Source: Maridesulfovibrio zosterae DSM 11974
Lineage (GTDB): Bacteria; Desulfobacterota; Desulfovibrionia; Desulfovibrionales; Desulfovibrionaceae
Length of the DNA: 64,000 nucleotides
Direction of reading: 5' to 3'
NCBI RefSeq assembly: GCF_000425265.1
Contig: NZ_KE384342.1
Location: forward strand, 461,528 to 525,527
Part shown: in pieces, positions 8,692 to 16,435 of the stretch
Position numbering within the stretch: the stretch's first letter is position 1
Layout of the letters: each line of letters starts with the position of its first letter
Notes under the pieces: model-generated
The model's database searches: none
What the model was told of the DNA's origin: nothing
What the model saw: only the letters and a program-made list of their open reading frames with translations
Made by a program: the position numbers and the translations under genes

Positions 8692-9579
8692 ATGAGCAAA
8701 TTAAGCCCTAAAGAGATAGGTCAAAGATTAAAAGCATTTAGGCTGGGTAGCAAATACAGTACAGAGGAGATTGCTGCTAAGATAGGTGTCTCGAGAGCAG
8801 CTCTTTACCGTTATGAAAAGGGTGATCCTCCAAAGCTTGAAACTTTAGAGAGCATTGCAGAATTATTTGGCGTATCGCTTACAAGTCTGATGGGAGTAGG
8901 TGTTGAGTATATTTCATCAGCAATAAGTTTCTTTGAAAGAATGCGTCAGAATGAAGCTGAGTCCGAGCATCTATCTATAATGTTCGGTTTGGTTTCTTAT
9001 CTTCTTACTACAGATGCTTTTGATGACTATCTTGAAATTTCCATTAAAGAAGGACTTCCTGCTGAACTTAAAGAAAATGCAGATACGAATAAGCATGTTC
9101 AGGAGGTTCTGTCTGTTCTTAAGGAGCGTAAAAAAGGCTATTATAAACGTAAGCCCGGCATGGTTAATCTTGCATCCGCTACTAACCTTGAGCAGTTTTT
9201 GCGTAATGGTTTTGTTGGAACTTTTGATTTGCCGGATGATCGTCTTAAAGAGCGGAGAATTGTTGCCCGCCGTGAAGTAGAGAATGTGATTAATCTGCTT
9301 GAGGAACAGCCCATAGGTGTTCAGATAGGAATCTTAGTAGATTCAGTTCCAAGTACTCATTTTCAAATTTTTCGGCAGGCTGAACAGTCTACTTTGTGTT
9401 TCAGCCCATATAAACTTTGTGATTTTCCTAATGTACGTCTGGGAGTGGGAATGATGACTTCGGCTCCGGAAGCTTTGGAACTGCATGAAAAAATGGTTTC
9501 AGAGCTGTGGATAAAAGCTTTGAAAGGCGGCAGGGCCGTAGATTATTTACATAAAATGATCAAGGAAAGTGGAATATAG
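8692..9579 (+). CDS. XRE-family transcriptional regulator
   Basis: 295 residues. An N-terminal Cro/CI-type helix-turn-helix spans about residues 7-65 (KYSTEEIAAKIGVSRAALYR, then YEKGDPPKLETLESIAELFG). The remaining ~230 residues match no sensor domain I can name; they are mixed helix/sheet and likely bind a ligand, judging from TRAP-linked XRE regulators. The gene reads away from dctP across an operator-rich spacer, so it probably controls the TRAP-carbamoylase-pyrC operon and itself. A GGAGATG lies before the ATG. Confidence 0.85.
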   Translation: MSKLSPKEIGQRLKAFRLGSKYSTEEIAAKIGVSRAALYRYEKGDPPKLETLESIAELFGVSLTSLMGVGVEYISSAISFFERMRQNEAESEHLSIMFGLVSYLLTTDAFDDYLEISIKEGLPAELKENADTNKHVQEVLSVLKERKKGYYKRKPGMVNLASATNLEQFLRNGFVGTFDLPDDRLKERRIVARREVENVINLLEEQPIGVQIGILVDSVPSTHFQIFRQAEQSTLCFSPYKLCDFPNVRLGVGMMTSAPEALELHEKMVSELWIKALKGGRAVDYLHKMIKESGI

Positions 9580-9605
9580 GGCCTCCAGCACTATGCTGAA
9601 GGCCC
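9579..9605. terminator. Hairpin between convergent XRE and U32 genes
   Basis: A 12-bp stem GGGCCTCCAGCA (9579-9590) with TGCTGAAGGCCC (9594-9605), one mismatch, begins in the XRE stop codon. It has no good T run, so its efficiency is doubtful. Confidence 0.45.
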
Positions 9606-9612
9606 GAATATT

Positions 9613-11589
9613 CTATAGTAGAGTTAGATCCCAGTTGAAATTACTGGTCCTGGTTGGTTCTGGAACTGATTTAGGCAAGGGTTCCTGAATGTCGAGGAAC
9701 ATGGAGTATCCCGCATTTTCAAGAACTTTACGTTCAGCTGAGAAATCAAGCGGCCATCCTGGATATATCCAGTAACTCTGTCCATATTGACGAGCCCAGC
9801 AGACTTCTTTTTTCTGGCTGTACATGGGGCTCATTAATTCAGTTTCATCAGCTATGATTCGTGATATTCCAAGCGGCCACATGCCTGAGAGAACTACTCC
9901 CAACGGCAGTGGGCTGGCTGCAGGCAGTGCAAGAAAGTCTTCACGAGCAAGCTCAGGACTTACATATGCTGAAGCAAAGCCCATATCGGCCAGTTCAGCA
10001 ACGGTGAGTGGATTGGATACGTTACAAAATGGTCCAGCGTGAAAACGTAAGCGGTCGTCTTCAGGAAACATCACTTTCTGCCATGGAGAGTTAAGAACGA
10101 AGTCGCGTCCTCCACCACTTAAACAGATGTCGATAATTTTCTGGATATCTTTCTCTTCGTTGGGCCAGATTACCGGAGGCAGGTGCCACCAAATTTTTGA
10201 TACAGCTGGACGCGGGGTACGCTTGAGGGCGTTCATTGAAAGCCATACATCTGTACCGAACTTAGTTTTTCCTTTTGGCGGGTTACGCTGCAATGTGTGA
10301 TATGCAACACGCTCAGGTTTCCTGATTGGATGAGGCAGTTCAACCTGAAGGTTGCTGGCTGTCTTTTCCGCAACTTTGATCTTTGAAAGTTTTGAATCAA
10401 GCTGTTTGAGAGCTTTAACAAGCCCTTCTTCACGGCGGTCTATCAGGAATACTTTGGTACCTGATTTGAGGCTGGTTCTACCTCTAACAGGGATAGAAAC
10501 CTTTCCGCGCTTGGGAATGAATTTCCTGATCTTAAGAGTCTGGTGACCGGGTTGATCCTGATAGCCGATACGCAGGAAATCGCCATCAAGAAGTTCCTGA
10601 CGGCAGTTGAAGTATGGCTTGCCATTTTTCTCCTGCTTAGTGATGCCTATAAGGAAACCTGATCCTGTTTCGTTAGACGGGTCAAGAGGAGTGTAAGGGC
10701 GTTGCGGCAGAAAAACCGAATGTGATGTTGGTCTACCAAGAGCCAGATCAAGAAGCTCTGTAGCATCTTTTTTAGTTTTGGCATCGTTGGGATTATCACG
10801 CAACATGCGGTAGGCTGTAACAGTATAGTATACGTAATGGGGACCTTTCTTTCTACCTTCGATTTTCCATGATTTGACCTGTGGAATCGATAGAGTAGGC
10901 TTGGTCAGTACATCAAGACTGAGGTCAAGGCAGGAGAAAAGACGTTTAGGCATTTCTTTTCGTTTTGCGCCACCGTAGATTCTGCGGCATGGCTGGACAC
11001 AGCGTCCACGCAGACTGCTTTTGCCACCGAAAAAGGAGCTCCAGTAGCAGCGGCCTGAAACAGAATAGCAGAGTGCTCCGTGAACAAACATTTCAAGAGA
11101 CATGTTTTCCGGACAGGCTTCAGCCATCTGTTTGATTTCATCAAGGTTGAGCTCACGGGGAACAACAACTCTGTTAATGCCGAGTTTTGCTGCAGCTTTT
11201 AGTGCAGCCGGGTGGCTTGCGTTGGCGAGAGTGGAAAGGTGTAACTCTCCTTCGTAACCGGCTTGATGGGCCAGTTCTACCATGGAGAGGTCCTGAATGA
11301 TCAGTCCGTCAGGTTTTACACTGCGGGTGACTCTGTCAATCAGACGGGCGGCAGAATCCATATCATCCGGTTTAACAAGTGTATTCATCGGGATATAGGT
11401 TTTTACACCGTTTTCCCTGCCCAGTTCGGCAAGAGCTGCAAGTTCGCCGGTAGCGAAATTATAAGCTTCCATACGGGCTGAAAAATGTTTAAGTCCGGCA
11501 TAGACGGCATCGGCGCCTGCGGCTATAGCTGCGAGAAAAGATGTTTTATCGCCTGCCGGAGCAAGAATTTCTGGTTTATGTTCATTCAT
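9613..11589 (-). CDS. U32-family peptidase-like protein (RlhA/TrhP-type RNA hydroxylation family)
   Basis: 658 residues. The N-terminal TIM-barrel carries PEILAPAGDKTSFLAAIAAG at the start and the U32 signature EMFVHGALCYSVSGRC, followed by further cysteines in SLRGRCVQPCRR, which in this family bind an iron-sulfur cluster. A middle beta-domain (GDFLRIGYQDQ through SIPVRGRTSLKSG) and a C-terminal extension follow. The length fits E. coli RlhA (23S rRNA cytidine hydroxylation) better than short YhbU-type proteins, but RlhA and collagenase-like subgroups are not separable by eye. It is divergent from pyrK with only ~60 bases between them. Confidence 0.8.
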   Translation of the reverse strand: MNEHKPEILAPAGDKTSFLAAIAAGADAVYAGLKHFSARMEAYNFATGELAALAELGRENGVKTYIPMNTLVKPDDMDSAARLIDRVTRSVKPDGLIIQDLSMVELAHQAGYEGELHLSTLANASHPAALKAAAKLGINRVVVPRELNLDEIKQMAEACPENMSLEMFVHGALCYSVSGRCYWSSFFGGKSSLRGRCVQPCRRIYGGAKRKEMPKRLFSCLDLSLDVLTKPTLSIPQVKSWKIEGRKKGPHYVYYTVTAYRMLRDNPNDAKTKKDATELLDLALGRPTSHSVFLPQRPYTPLDPSNETGSGFLIGITKQEKNGKPYFNCRQELLDGDFLRIGYQDQPGHQTLKIRKFIPKRGKVSIPVRGRTSLKSGTKVFLIDRREEGLVKALKQLDSKLSKIKVAEKTASNLQVELPHPIRKPERVAYHTLQRNPPKGKTKFGTDVWLSMNALKRTPRPAVSKIWWHLPPVIWPNEEKDIQKIIDICLSGGGRDFVLNSPWQKVMFPEDDRLRFHAGPFCNVSNPLTVAELADMGFASAYVSPELAREDFLALPAASPLPLGVVLSGMWPLGISRIIADETELMSPMYSQKKEVCWARQYGQSYWIYPGWPLDFSAERKVLENAGYSMFLDIQEPLPKSVPEPTRTSNFNWDLTLL

Positions 11590-11648
11590 AGTGTATCACG
11601 CTGATGCCGCCCTTGTGCGGACAGCAAAAAATCTACAGGATTAAAATC

Positions 11649-12443
11649 ATGGGTGCAAACAATTGCAGGGCTGTTAAAGTCATTGATATTAAGGCCCTTG
11701 GACTATCCTCACCCGGTGAGGAAATTGTCGAACTTAAGCTCGAGTACCCTGAGTGGGAATCGGGCTGGCGGGCCGGACAATTTGTCATGATCAGACCTTT
11801 GTCTTGGCCGTTGGACCTCATCTGGGGCCGCCCTTTCTCTATCTGTAACGCAGACGATAGTAGTCTGACTATTCTTTTTCAGGTAGTCGGGCGCGGAACT
11901 GAGCGACTTATGGAGCTTAAAAAGGGCGATAGTGTTAATATCTGGGGGCCGCTGGGTACATTTTTCAGCAAACCTACTGACCGCCCTGTGCTCATGCTCG
12001 CCGGAGGGATGGGGTTAGCTCCTTTTTGCGGATATGTCGATACCCATCCACAACATGAAAATCTGAAACTTTTCTTCGCACACCGTCCTCCGCTGGAAGA
12101 TTATCCCTATAAGTCTCTTTCCGATAAAGTGGAAGTGGAAGATATTAGGGAAACTAAGCCGGAAGATATTCAGTCTATTATTGCGCGGGTAGATGATCTG
12201 GTTAAAGAGTATGCACAAAAAGATGGTCTGATTACCGCTTGTGGTCCGATGCCGTTTCTAACAACTGTTTGGAAAGCTGCAAGGAAATATGGAGCAGATG
12301 CGGAACTGTCTCTTGAAAATCGTATGGCCTGTGGCGTCGGAGCTTGCCTTGGCTGCGTGGCTAAAGATGATGATGGGCATCATACACAGGTCTGTACCAC
12401 TGGTCCTGTTTTCAAAGCAAAAGATCTCAGTCTGGAGGGATAA
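11649..12443 (+). CDS. pyrK: Dihydroorotate dehydrogenase B, electron transfer subunit
   Basis: 264 residues from the chosen ATG, which has ACAGGA eight bases upstream; an earlier in-frame ATG at 11604 lacks an SD and adds a non-homologous lead. The subunit carries FAD and a [2Fe-2S] cluster and passes electrons from PyrDB to NAD+. Seen: RPFSICN (FAD), LMLAGGMGLAPF (NAD site) and the C-terminal CGVGACLGCVAK plus a distant Cys (TQVCTTGP), giving the four cluster ligands. The pyrD start codon lies three bases after its stop. Confidence 0.93.
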   Translation: MGANNCRAVKVIDIKALGLSSPGEEIVELKLEYPEWESGWRAGQFVMIRPLSWPLDLIWGRPFSICNADDSSLTILFQVVGRGTERLMELKKGDSVNIWGPLGTFFSKPTDRPVLMLAGGMGLAPFCGYVDTHPQHENLKLFFAHRPPLEDYPYKSLSDKVEVEDIRETKPEDIQSIIARVDDLVKEYAQKDGLITACGPMPFLTTVWKAARKYGADAELSLENRMACGVGACLGCVAKDDDGHHTQVCTTGPVFKAKDLSLEG

Positions 12444-12446
12444 TTA

Positions 12447-13364
12447 ATGGACGTATCAGTAGATTTTGCCGGACTGAAGCTCAAGAATCCAATTCTGACT
12501 GCATCAGGAACATTCGGTTTCGGTCTGGAATTTAAGCGTTTTGGCAATCTTGAAAGTCTCGGAGGTATAGTCGTTAAAGGGCTTTCTCTTAAACCAAGAG
12601 AAGGGAATCCAATGCCGCGTATTGCTGAAACTCCTTGCGGTATGCTCAATGCTATCGGCATTCAAAATCCTGGAGTTGAAGCATTTATCAAGCATAAGCT
12701 TCCAAAGCTTCCATGGAAAACACTTCCAGTGCTGGCAAATCTTTATGCAACCGATGCTGCCGAATTCGGTGAACTTGCAGCTGTTCTGGCTGCTGAAGAG
12801 GGGGTTGCTGCGCTTGAAGTAAATGTTTCCTGTCCGAATGTTAAAGAAGGTGGGATTGCTTTTGGTCAGGACCCTAATCAGATAACTAAGGTAGCAGAAG
12901 CCGTTAAGAAGAATGCCGGAAATAAACCGGTTATTATTAAGCTTTCACCTAATGTAACTGATATCACCGTCTGCGCTAAAGCTGCAGAAAACGGCGGGGC
13001 AGATGCTCTCTCATTAATTAATACGCTGTCCGGAATGGCGGTTGATATTGAAAGACGTAAACCGCGCTTAGCAAATGTGATAGGTGGATTATCTGGCCCA
13101 GCTGTAAAACCTGTTGCACTTAGATGCGTTTATCAGGCTGTAAATGCAGTTAAAATTCCGGTTATGGGACTGGGTGGAATTACAACAGCAGAAGACGTTG
13201 CAGAATTTCTGCTGGTGGGGGCCACAGCTGTCCAAATTGGAACGGGTAATTTTATTAGTCCGGATACAGCATTTAAGGTAGCAGAAGAATTGCCTAAAGT
13301 ACTGGAGAGAATAAAAGCCGAATCTATAGATGAGTTTATAGGCAGTTTAAAATTGCCGTTGTAG
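12447..13364 (+). CDS. pyrD: Dihydroorotate dehydrogenase B, catalytic subunit
   Basis: 305 residues, class 1B type. It oxidises dihydroorotate to orotate with FMN. The class 1 catalytic cysteine is in EVNVSCPNVKEGG; other FMN/substrate stretches are LTASGTFGFG, VKGLSLKPREGNP, INTLSGMAVD and GLGGITTAEDVAEFLLVGA. Pairing with pyrK confirms the B type. An SD-like GGAGGGATAATTA precedes the ATG. No clear terminator is seen before the tRNA promoter 50 bases later. Confidence 0.96.
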   Translation: MDVSVDFAGLKLKNPILTASGTFGFGLEFKRFGNLESLGGIVVKGLSLKPREGNPMPRIAETPCGMLNAIGIQNPGVEAFIKHKLPKLPWKTLPVLANLYATDAAEFGELAAVLAAEEGVAALEVNVSCPNVKEGGIAFGQDPNQITKVAEAVKKNAGNKPVIIKLSPNVTDITVCAKAAENGGADALSLINTLSGMAVDIERRKPRLANVIGGLSGPAVKPVALRCVYQAVNAVKIPVMGLGGITTAEDVAEFLLVGATAVQIGTGNFISPDTAFKVAEELPKVLERIKAESIDEFIGSLKLPL

Positions 13365-13414
13365 GTATATTTTTCATTTAATTTAAAATAATTGGGAAAA
13401 ATTTAAAAAAGTAC

Positions 13415-13443
13415 TTGCCAAGCAGGTCTGATTTAGATAAATC
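13415..13443 (+). promoter_or_regulatory. Sigma-70-type promoter of first tRNA-Ser
   Basis: TTGCCA (13415-13420), 17 bases, TAAATC (13438-13443). The same arrangement with 17-base spacing occurs before the second tRNA and before the ilv leader. Confidence 0.6.
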
Positions 13444-13458
13444 CTTTTTCACCCAAGC

Positions 13459-13548
13459 GGAGAGGTGTCCGAGTCCGGCTTAAGGAGCACGCCTGGAAAG
13501 CGTGTTTAGGTAACACTAACGGAGGTTCGAATCCTCTCCTCTCCGCCA
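13459..13548 (+). tRNA. tRNA-Ser(GGA), copy 1
   Basis: 90 bases with CCA encoded. The acceptor stem is GGAGAGG / CCTCTCC with G discriminator. The anticodon stem CACGC/GCGTG encloses loop CTGGAAA, giving anticodon GGA (reads UCC/UCU). A long variable arm typical of serine tRNAs and the T-loop TTCGAAT are present. Confidence 0.97.
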
Positions 13549-13562
13549 GAATGATTATACAA

Positions 13563-13595
13563 CCCCTTACAACGAAAGTTGTGAGGGTTTTTTTT
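13563..13595 (+). terminator. Terminator of first tRNA-Ser
   Basis: Stem CCCTTACAAC / GTTGTGAGGG (one G-T pair) with loop GAAA, followed by eight T. Confidence 0.8.
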
Positions 13596-13788
13596 GTTGG
13601 TAAAACGTTATGTTTCTTAGAGTTCTTGTTGTAGAAAATGGTCTAAAAACAGTATTAAATGTATATCTTTGCACTTGCGATTTTCAGAGAAGTCATTATT
13701 CTGTAATGACTAAAAGTTATTTCAACATAAAAAGTATAGTGATATTTTTATTATTTTAGAAAAATGTTAAATATAGAAGGTTACTTGA

Positions 13789-14013
13789 ATGTCACGTTTA
13801 ATGACGGTTATATATGGTGCAGCCAGAATTCTTGATATTTATGGTGTTGGTACCCAGGTTACGTATAATAGAATTATTGCAAAAAGAGATAATCGGTCTG
13901 ATTCAGAAAAGATAGCTGGAGATATGGAAAAAGTTGCCGATGATTTGAATAGTGCTATAAGTCGCTATAAATTGGAAATAACAGATGGTAGAAGTCATGG
14001 AAAACGAGCTTAA
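13789..14013 (+). CDS. Small protein of unknown function, between the tRNA-Ser copies
   Basis: 74 residues, beginning MSRLMTVIYGAARILDIYG and ending in a charged helix with KIAGDMEKVADDLNSAI. I do not recognise it. An AGAAGGTTACTTG lies before the ATG. It overlaps the next gene by 29 bases, implying coupled translation with the DUF2335-like protein. It occurs only inside the segment bounded by the duplicated tRNAs, so it is probably accessory DNA. Confidence 0.65.
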   Translation: MSRLMTVIYGAARILDIYGVGTQVTYNRIIAKRDNRSDSEKIAGDMEKVADDLNSAISRYKLEITDGRSHGKRA

Positions 14014-14530
14014 GAAAAATTATGACATTGATGATACTGAGGATAGTGGTACGCCAGATACTATTTACGAACCTGATGTGGATAAGAACTTAGAGAGGAA
14101 TGCCGCAAAAAAGCATATGATGGTTTCACAACAGTATTGCGGTCCACTACCTACCCCTAAAATGCTGAAAGAATATGGTGATGTTGTTAAGGGGTTGCCA
14201 GAAGCTTTAACTACAAGTTTTATTAAGGAAAGTGAACATCGTCGGGAAATGGAGCTTAAAGAACACGAGCTTGAGAAGATTTATGTTCATGCTTCTATTA
14301 ACGATAGTCATCGGGGCTCATGGTTTGGCTTTCTTCTATGTGCTGGTGCAATTGCTGGTGGTGTTTATGCGGCTGTGAGTGGAGCTCAAATAGCAGGTGG
14401 ATTGATAGGCTGTTCAGGAATGGCTGGTCTTGTTATTGCTTTCAAAAGCGGGATAAATATTTCTCCAAATTCGAATAGTCCGGAAACCGAAAAAACTTCT
14501 GACCAATCACAACAGGAAGTTGATTCCTAA
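13985..14530 (+). CDS. DUF2335-like membrane protein
   Basis: 181 residues. The centre reads QYCGPLPTPKMLKEYGDVV, then an HRREMELKEHELEK helix, then two hydrophobic segments (GFLLCAGAIAGGVYAAVSG and AGGLIGCSGMAGLVIAF). This GPLPxPxxLxxY plus E-rich helix plus two-TM order is that of the DUF2335 predicted membrane proteins, of unknown role and often in accessory regions. N- and C-terminal tails are acidic and low in structure. A second ATG (13997) is an alternative start. The partner is the 74-residue ORF it overlaps. Confidence 0.7.
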   Translation: MVEVMENELKKNYDIDDTEDSGTPDTIYEPDVDKNLERNAAKKHMMVSQQYCGPLPTPKMLKEYGDVVKGLPEALTTSFIKESEHRREMELKEHELEKIYVHASINDSHRGSWFGFLLCAGAIAGGVYAAVSGAQIAGGLIGCSGMAGLVIAFKSGINISPNSNSPETEKTSDQSQQEVDS

Positions 14531-14616
14531 CTTTATATTTAATACGTATTTTATATGTTATAATTAAACACTACATTATCTTTTTTTGTTAAAATTTCAA
14601 TAATTCCAAAAAGTAC

Positions 14617-14645
14617 TTGCCAAGCCATCAGGATTTAGCTAAACA
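14617..14645 (+). promoter_or_regulatory. Sigma-70-type promoter of second tRNA-Ser
   Basis: TTGCCA (14617-14622), 17 bases, TAAACA (14640-14645), matching the first copy in spacing while the spacer sequence differs. Confidence 0.55.
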
Positions 14646-14659
14646 CATTCTTCCCAAGC

Positions 14660-14749
14660 GGAGAGGTGTCCGAGTCCGGCTTAAGGAGCACGCCTGGAAA
14701 GCGTGTTTAGGTAACACTAACGGAGGTTCGAATCCTCTCCTCTCCGCCA
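14660..14749 (+). tRNA. tRNA-Ser(GGA), copy 2
   Basis: Identical to the tRNA at 13459-13548 over all 90 bases, including anticodon GGA and encoded CCA. Confidence 0.97.
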
Positions 14750-14761
14750 GAATGGTTATAC

Positions 14762-14797
14762 AGCCCTTTACAACAAAAGTTGTGAGGGGCTTTATTT
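14762..14797 (+). terminator. Terminator of second tRNA-Ser
   Basis: Stem AGCCCTTTACAAC / GTTGTGAGGGGCT with loop AAAA, followed by a T-rich stretch. It differs from the first copy by compensating changes that keep the hairpin. Confidence 0.7.
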
Positions 14798-14925
14798 TTG
14801 GTAAGAATGAATTTTGTTATTGCATTAATATAAGTTCTAATTGACTGACATGTCGCTAAATATTATTTTTCATCTCATGTATTTTATTCGTATTAACCAT
14901 GTTAATTTTTACTATTAGAATTATT

Positions 14926-15525
14926 ATGAAAAAACATTTTGTTCCGCTGCTTGCTACTTGCGTCTGTCTGTTAATGCTAATGCCAGCTATCTCCAGTGCT
15001 TCCAGCATAAATCTTGTTCAAGATTCTACAGTATCTTTGAATGGTAAGTTTCATGGTAAAACGTCTTATATCAGTGATGGGCTTGTTGAAACAGGCACCA
15101 AATGGTCTAAGAAGTCTGTCTGGTGGAGTGGTAACAGTCAGTCAATTGAAATAACTCTTAATGGTCAGCAAAAAATAAGTTCTATAGCTGTTCAGGCTGA
15201 CAGTAATGACGCATATGCTGTTGATTACTGGGATGCTGTGGAAAATATATGGAAGCATGCCTATACAGCTGAAGTGACCAAGACTGAAGATAATAACTGG
15301 CTCGCTGGCCTAGATTTGCGTGAATCTAAATCCGGTTTGAATATTCTTTCCGATAAAATTCGTATTTCAGCTGTATCAGGTGATGATAACTATTCTGTTT
15401 CTGAAGTTATAGTTAATTCAGCTCCGACACCAATTCCTTCAGCAATCTTTTTGCTTGGCGGAGGGCTTGGCGGGTTAGCATTTCTCAGACGGAGATTCAG
15501 TCTTGGCAAAGGGGCAGTCTTATAG
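14926..15525 (+). CDS. Exported protein with VPLPA/PEP-CTERM-like sorting tail
   Basis: 199 residues from the ATG that directly precedes a signal peptide (MKKHFVPLLATCVCLLMLMP, cleaved after SSA); an ATG 27 bases upstream is in frame but adds a poor lead. The middle is beta-rich and resembles discoidin/F5-8C-like folds (SIEITLNGQQKISSIAVQAD). The C terminus has the tripartite sorting form: TPIPSAIFLLGGGLGGLAFL then RRR. Such tails are processed by exosortases in glycan-secreting Gram-negatives. No exosortase is in the window. Function unknown; envelope or matrix location is inferred. Confidence 0.72.
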   Translation: MKKHFVPLLATCVCLLMLMPAISSASSINLVQDSTVSLNGKFHGKTSYISDGLVETGTKWSKKSVWWSGNSQSIEITLNGQQKISSIAVQADSNDAYAVDYWDAVENIWKHAYTAEVTKTEDNNWLAGLDLRESKSGLNILSDKIRISAVSGDDNYSVSEVIVNSAPTPIPSAIFLLGGGLGGLAFLRRRFSLGKGAVL

Positions 15526-15598
15526 GATCAGTTGACATTGTTCCCCACACCATTATGATAGCGCGGTTCAATTATCCGTAAAAGTGTGAGGAAATATA

Positions 15599-15868
15599 AT
15601 GATTTTACCCGGAATGGCTAAAGATAGTGTTACTCTGGTCAAAGAGAATGGTGAACGCATTGAAGGACTGAAAGCAGTTGTTTCGCTTCGCCGTATTGTT
15701 ACTTTCCATACTGATATTGTTATGGAATCTAAAGATATGATGATCAGAGAGTTACCCGATGGCGGGAAGGAAGCATATTTATTTCTTGATGTTATGCTTA
15801 ACGATGCAAAGGATGGAATCCCAGCCAATTATCAGATAACTGTTCGCAAGGTTGTAGTTCCTGAATAA
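15599..15868 (+). CDS. Small conserved-looking protein of unknown function
   Basis: 89 residues starting MILPGMAKDSVTLVKENGER, predicted mostly beta strand, with a PANYQITVRKV tail. No domain recognised, no signal peptide or membrane segment. GTGAGG about 8 bases before the ATG is a fair SD. It is a single-gene unit closed by a terminator at 15928. Confidence 0.65.
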   Translation: MILPGMAKDSVTLVKENGERIEGLKAVVSLRRIVTFHTDIVMESKDMMIRELPDGGKEAYLFLDVMLNDAKDGIPANYQITVRKVVVPE

Positions 15869-15927
15869 AAAATTGTTTTCTTTGACCCATCCTGAAATAG
15901 ATTTATACCCAAAGGACCTATTATATG

Positions 15928-15960
15928 AAAAAGCCCTCGTAGTTTGTACGGGGGCTTTTC
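15928..15960 (+). terminator. Intrinsic terminator
   Basis: A 13-bp stem AAAAGCCCTCGTA / TACGGGGGCTTTT with one G-T pair, loop GTTTG-like. It is largely self-complementary and could also act on the minus strand. Confidence 0.75.
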
Positions 15961-16102
15961 AATTTGGCTTAGTTCACAAATTTATTGAAGAATATAAATT
16001 ATAATAAGATGTAATCAGGATAATATACTAAAACTGGCAGAATGCTCGCAATTCTGGCAATGGCACCAAAGTCATTAAAATTTTATTAAATGGGAAAGAC
16101 CC

Positions 16103-16318
16103 TTAAGAACAACTTCCGCCACTGCATCCTTTACAAGGTTCTCTGTAGCCGCCCATGCCGCTTGGAATACCGTTGGGTCTGACATTTCCGCAGGAAAGTA
16201 GCTTTTCACAGTCCTTTGCTCCGCAATCGGGACAATCTGCCGTTGCTTCCTTACCGGGCATAATCAGTTCATCAAATTCTTTTCCACATTCAGTGCATTT
16301 AAATTCATGAATTGGCAT
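16103..16318 (-). CDS. FmdB-family zinc-ribbon protein
   Basis: 71 residues. MPIHEFKCTECGKEFDELI with CxxC and a second CPDCGAKDC pair form the FmdB zinc ribbon. The tail after residue 50 is Gly/Ser/Cys-rich (YREPCKGCSGGSCS) and adds three more cysteines, as in many short FmdB proteins. The founder was named as a regulator of formamidase/acetamidase expression; the true role of the family is unclear. An SD (AGGAG) is placed well before the ATG. Confidence 0.85.
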   Translation of the reverse strand: MPIHEFKCTECGKEFDELIMPGKEATADCPDCGAKDCEKLLSCGNVRPNGIPSGMGGYREPCKGCSGGSCS

Positions 16319-16435
16319 ATTTTACTCCTGTATTCTTAAAAATTATATGAATAGAAGTTTTAACTCCTAATTTTAGCTACAGGAATATGGGTAAGAAAAA
16401 AAAGGGTGCATATCAAGTAAAAATACCGTGATCAG

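Larger units (their letters stand above)
13405..13595 (+). repeat. Direct repeat copy 1: promoter, tRNA-Ser and terminator
   Basis: A unit of about 190 bases (AAAAAGTACTTGCCAAGC to the T run) recurs at 14607-14797. The tRNA part is identical in all 90 bases; the flanks have diverged by substitutions, so this is not a very recent duplication. Confidence 0.85.
14607..14797 (+). repeat. Direct repeat copy 2: promoter, tRNA-Ser and terminator
   Basis: Partner of 13405-13595, offset by about 1,201 bases. It bounds the segment with the two small ORFs on its right side. Confidence 0.85.

Noticed and set aside
14617-14844. 75-codon ORF across the second tRNA-Ser
   Set aside because: It is created by reading through the tRNA and its terminator.
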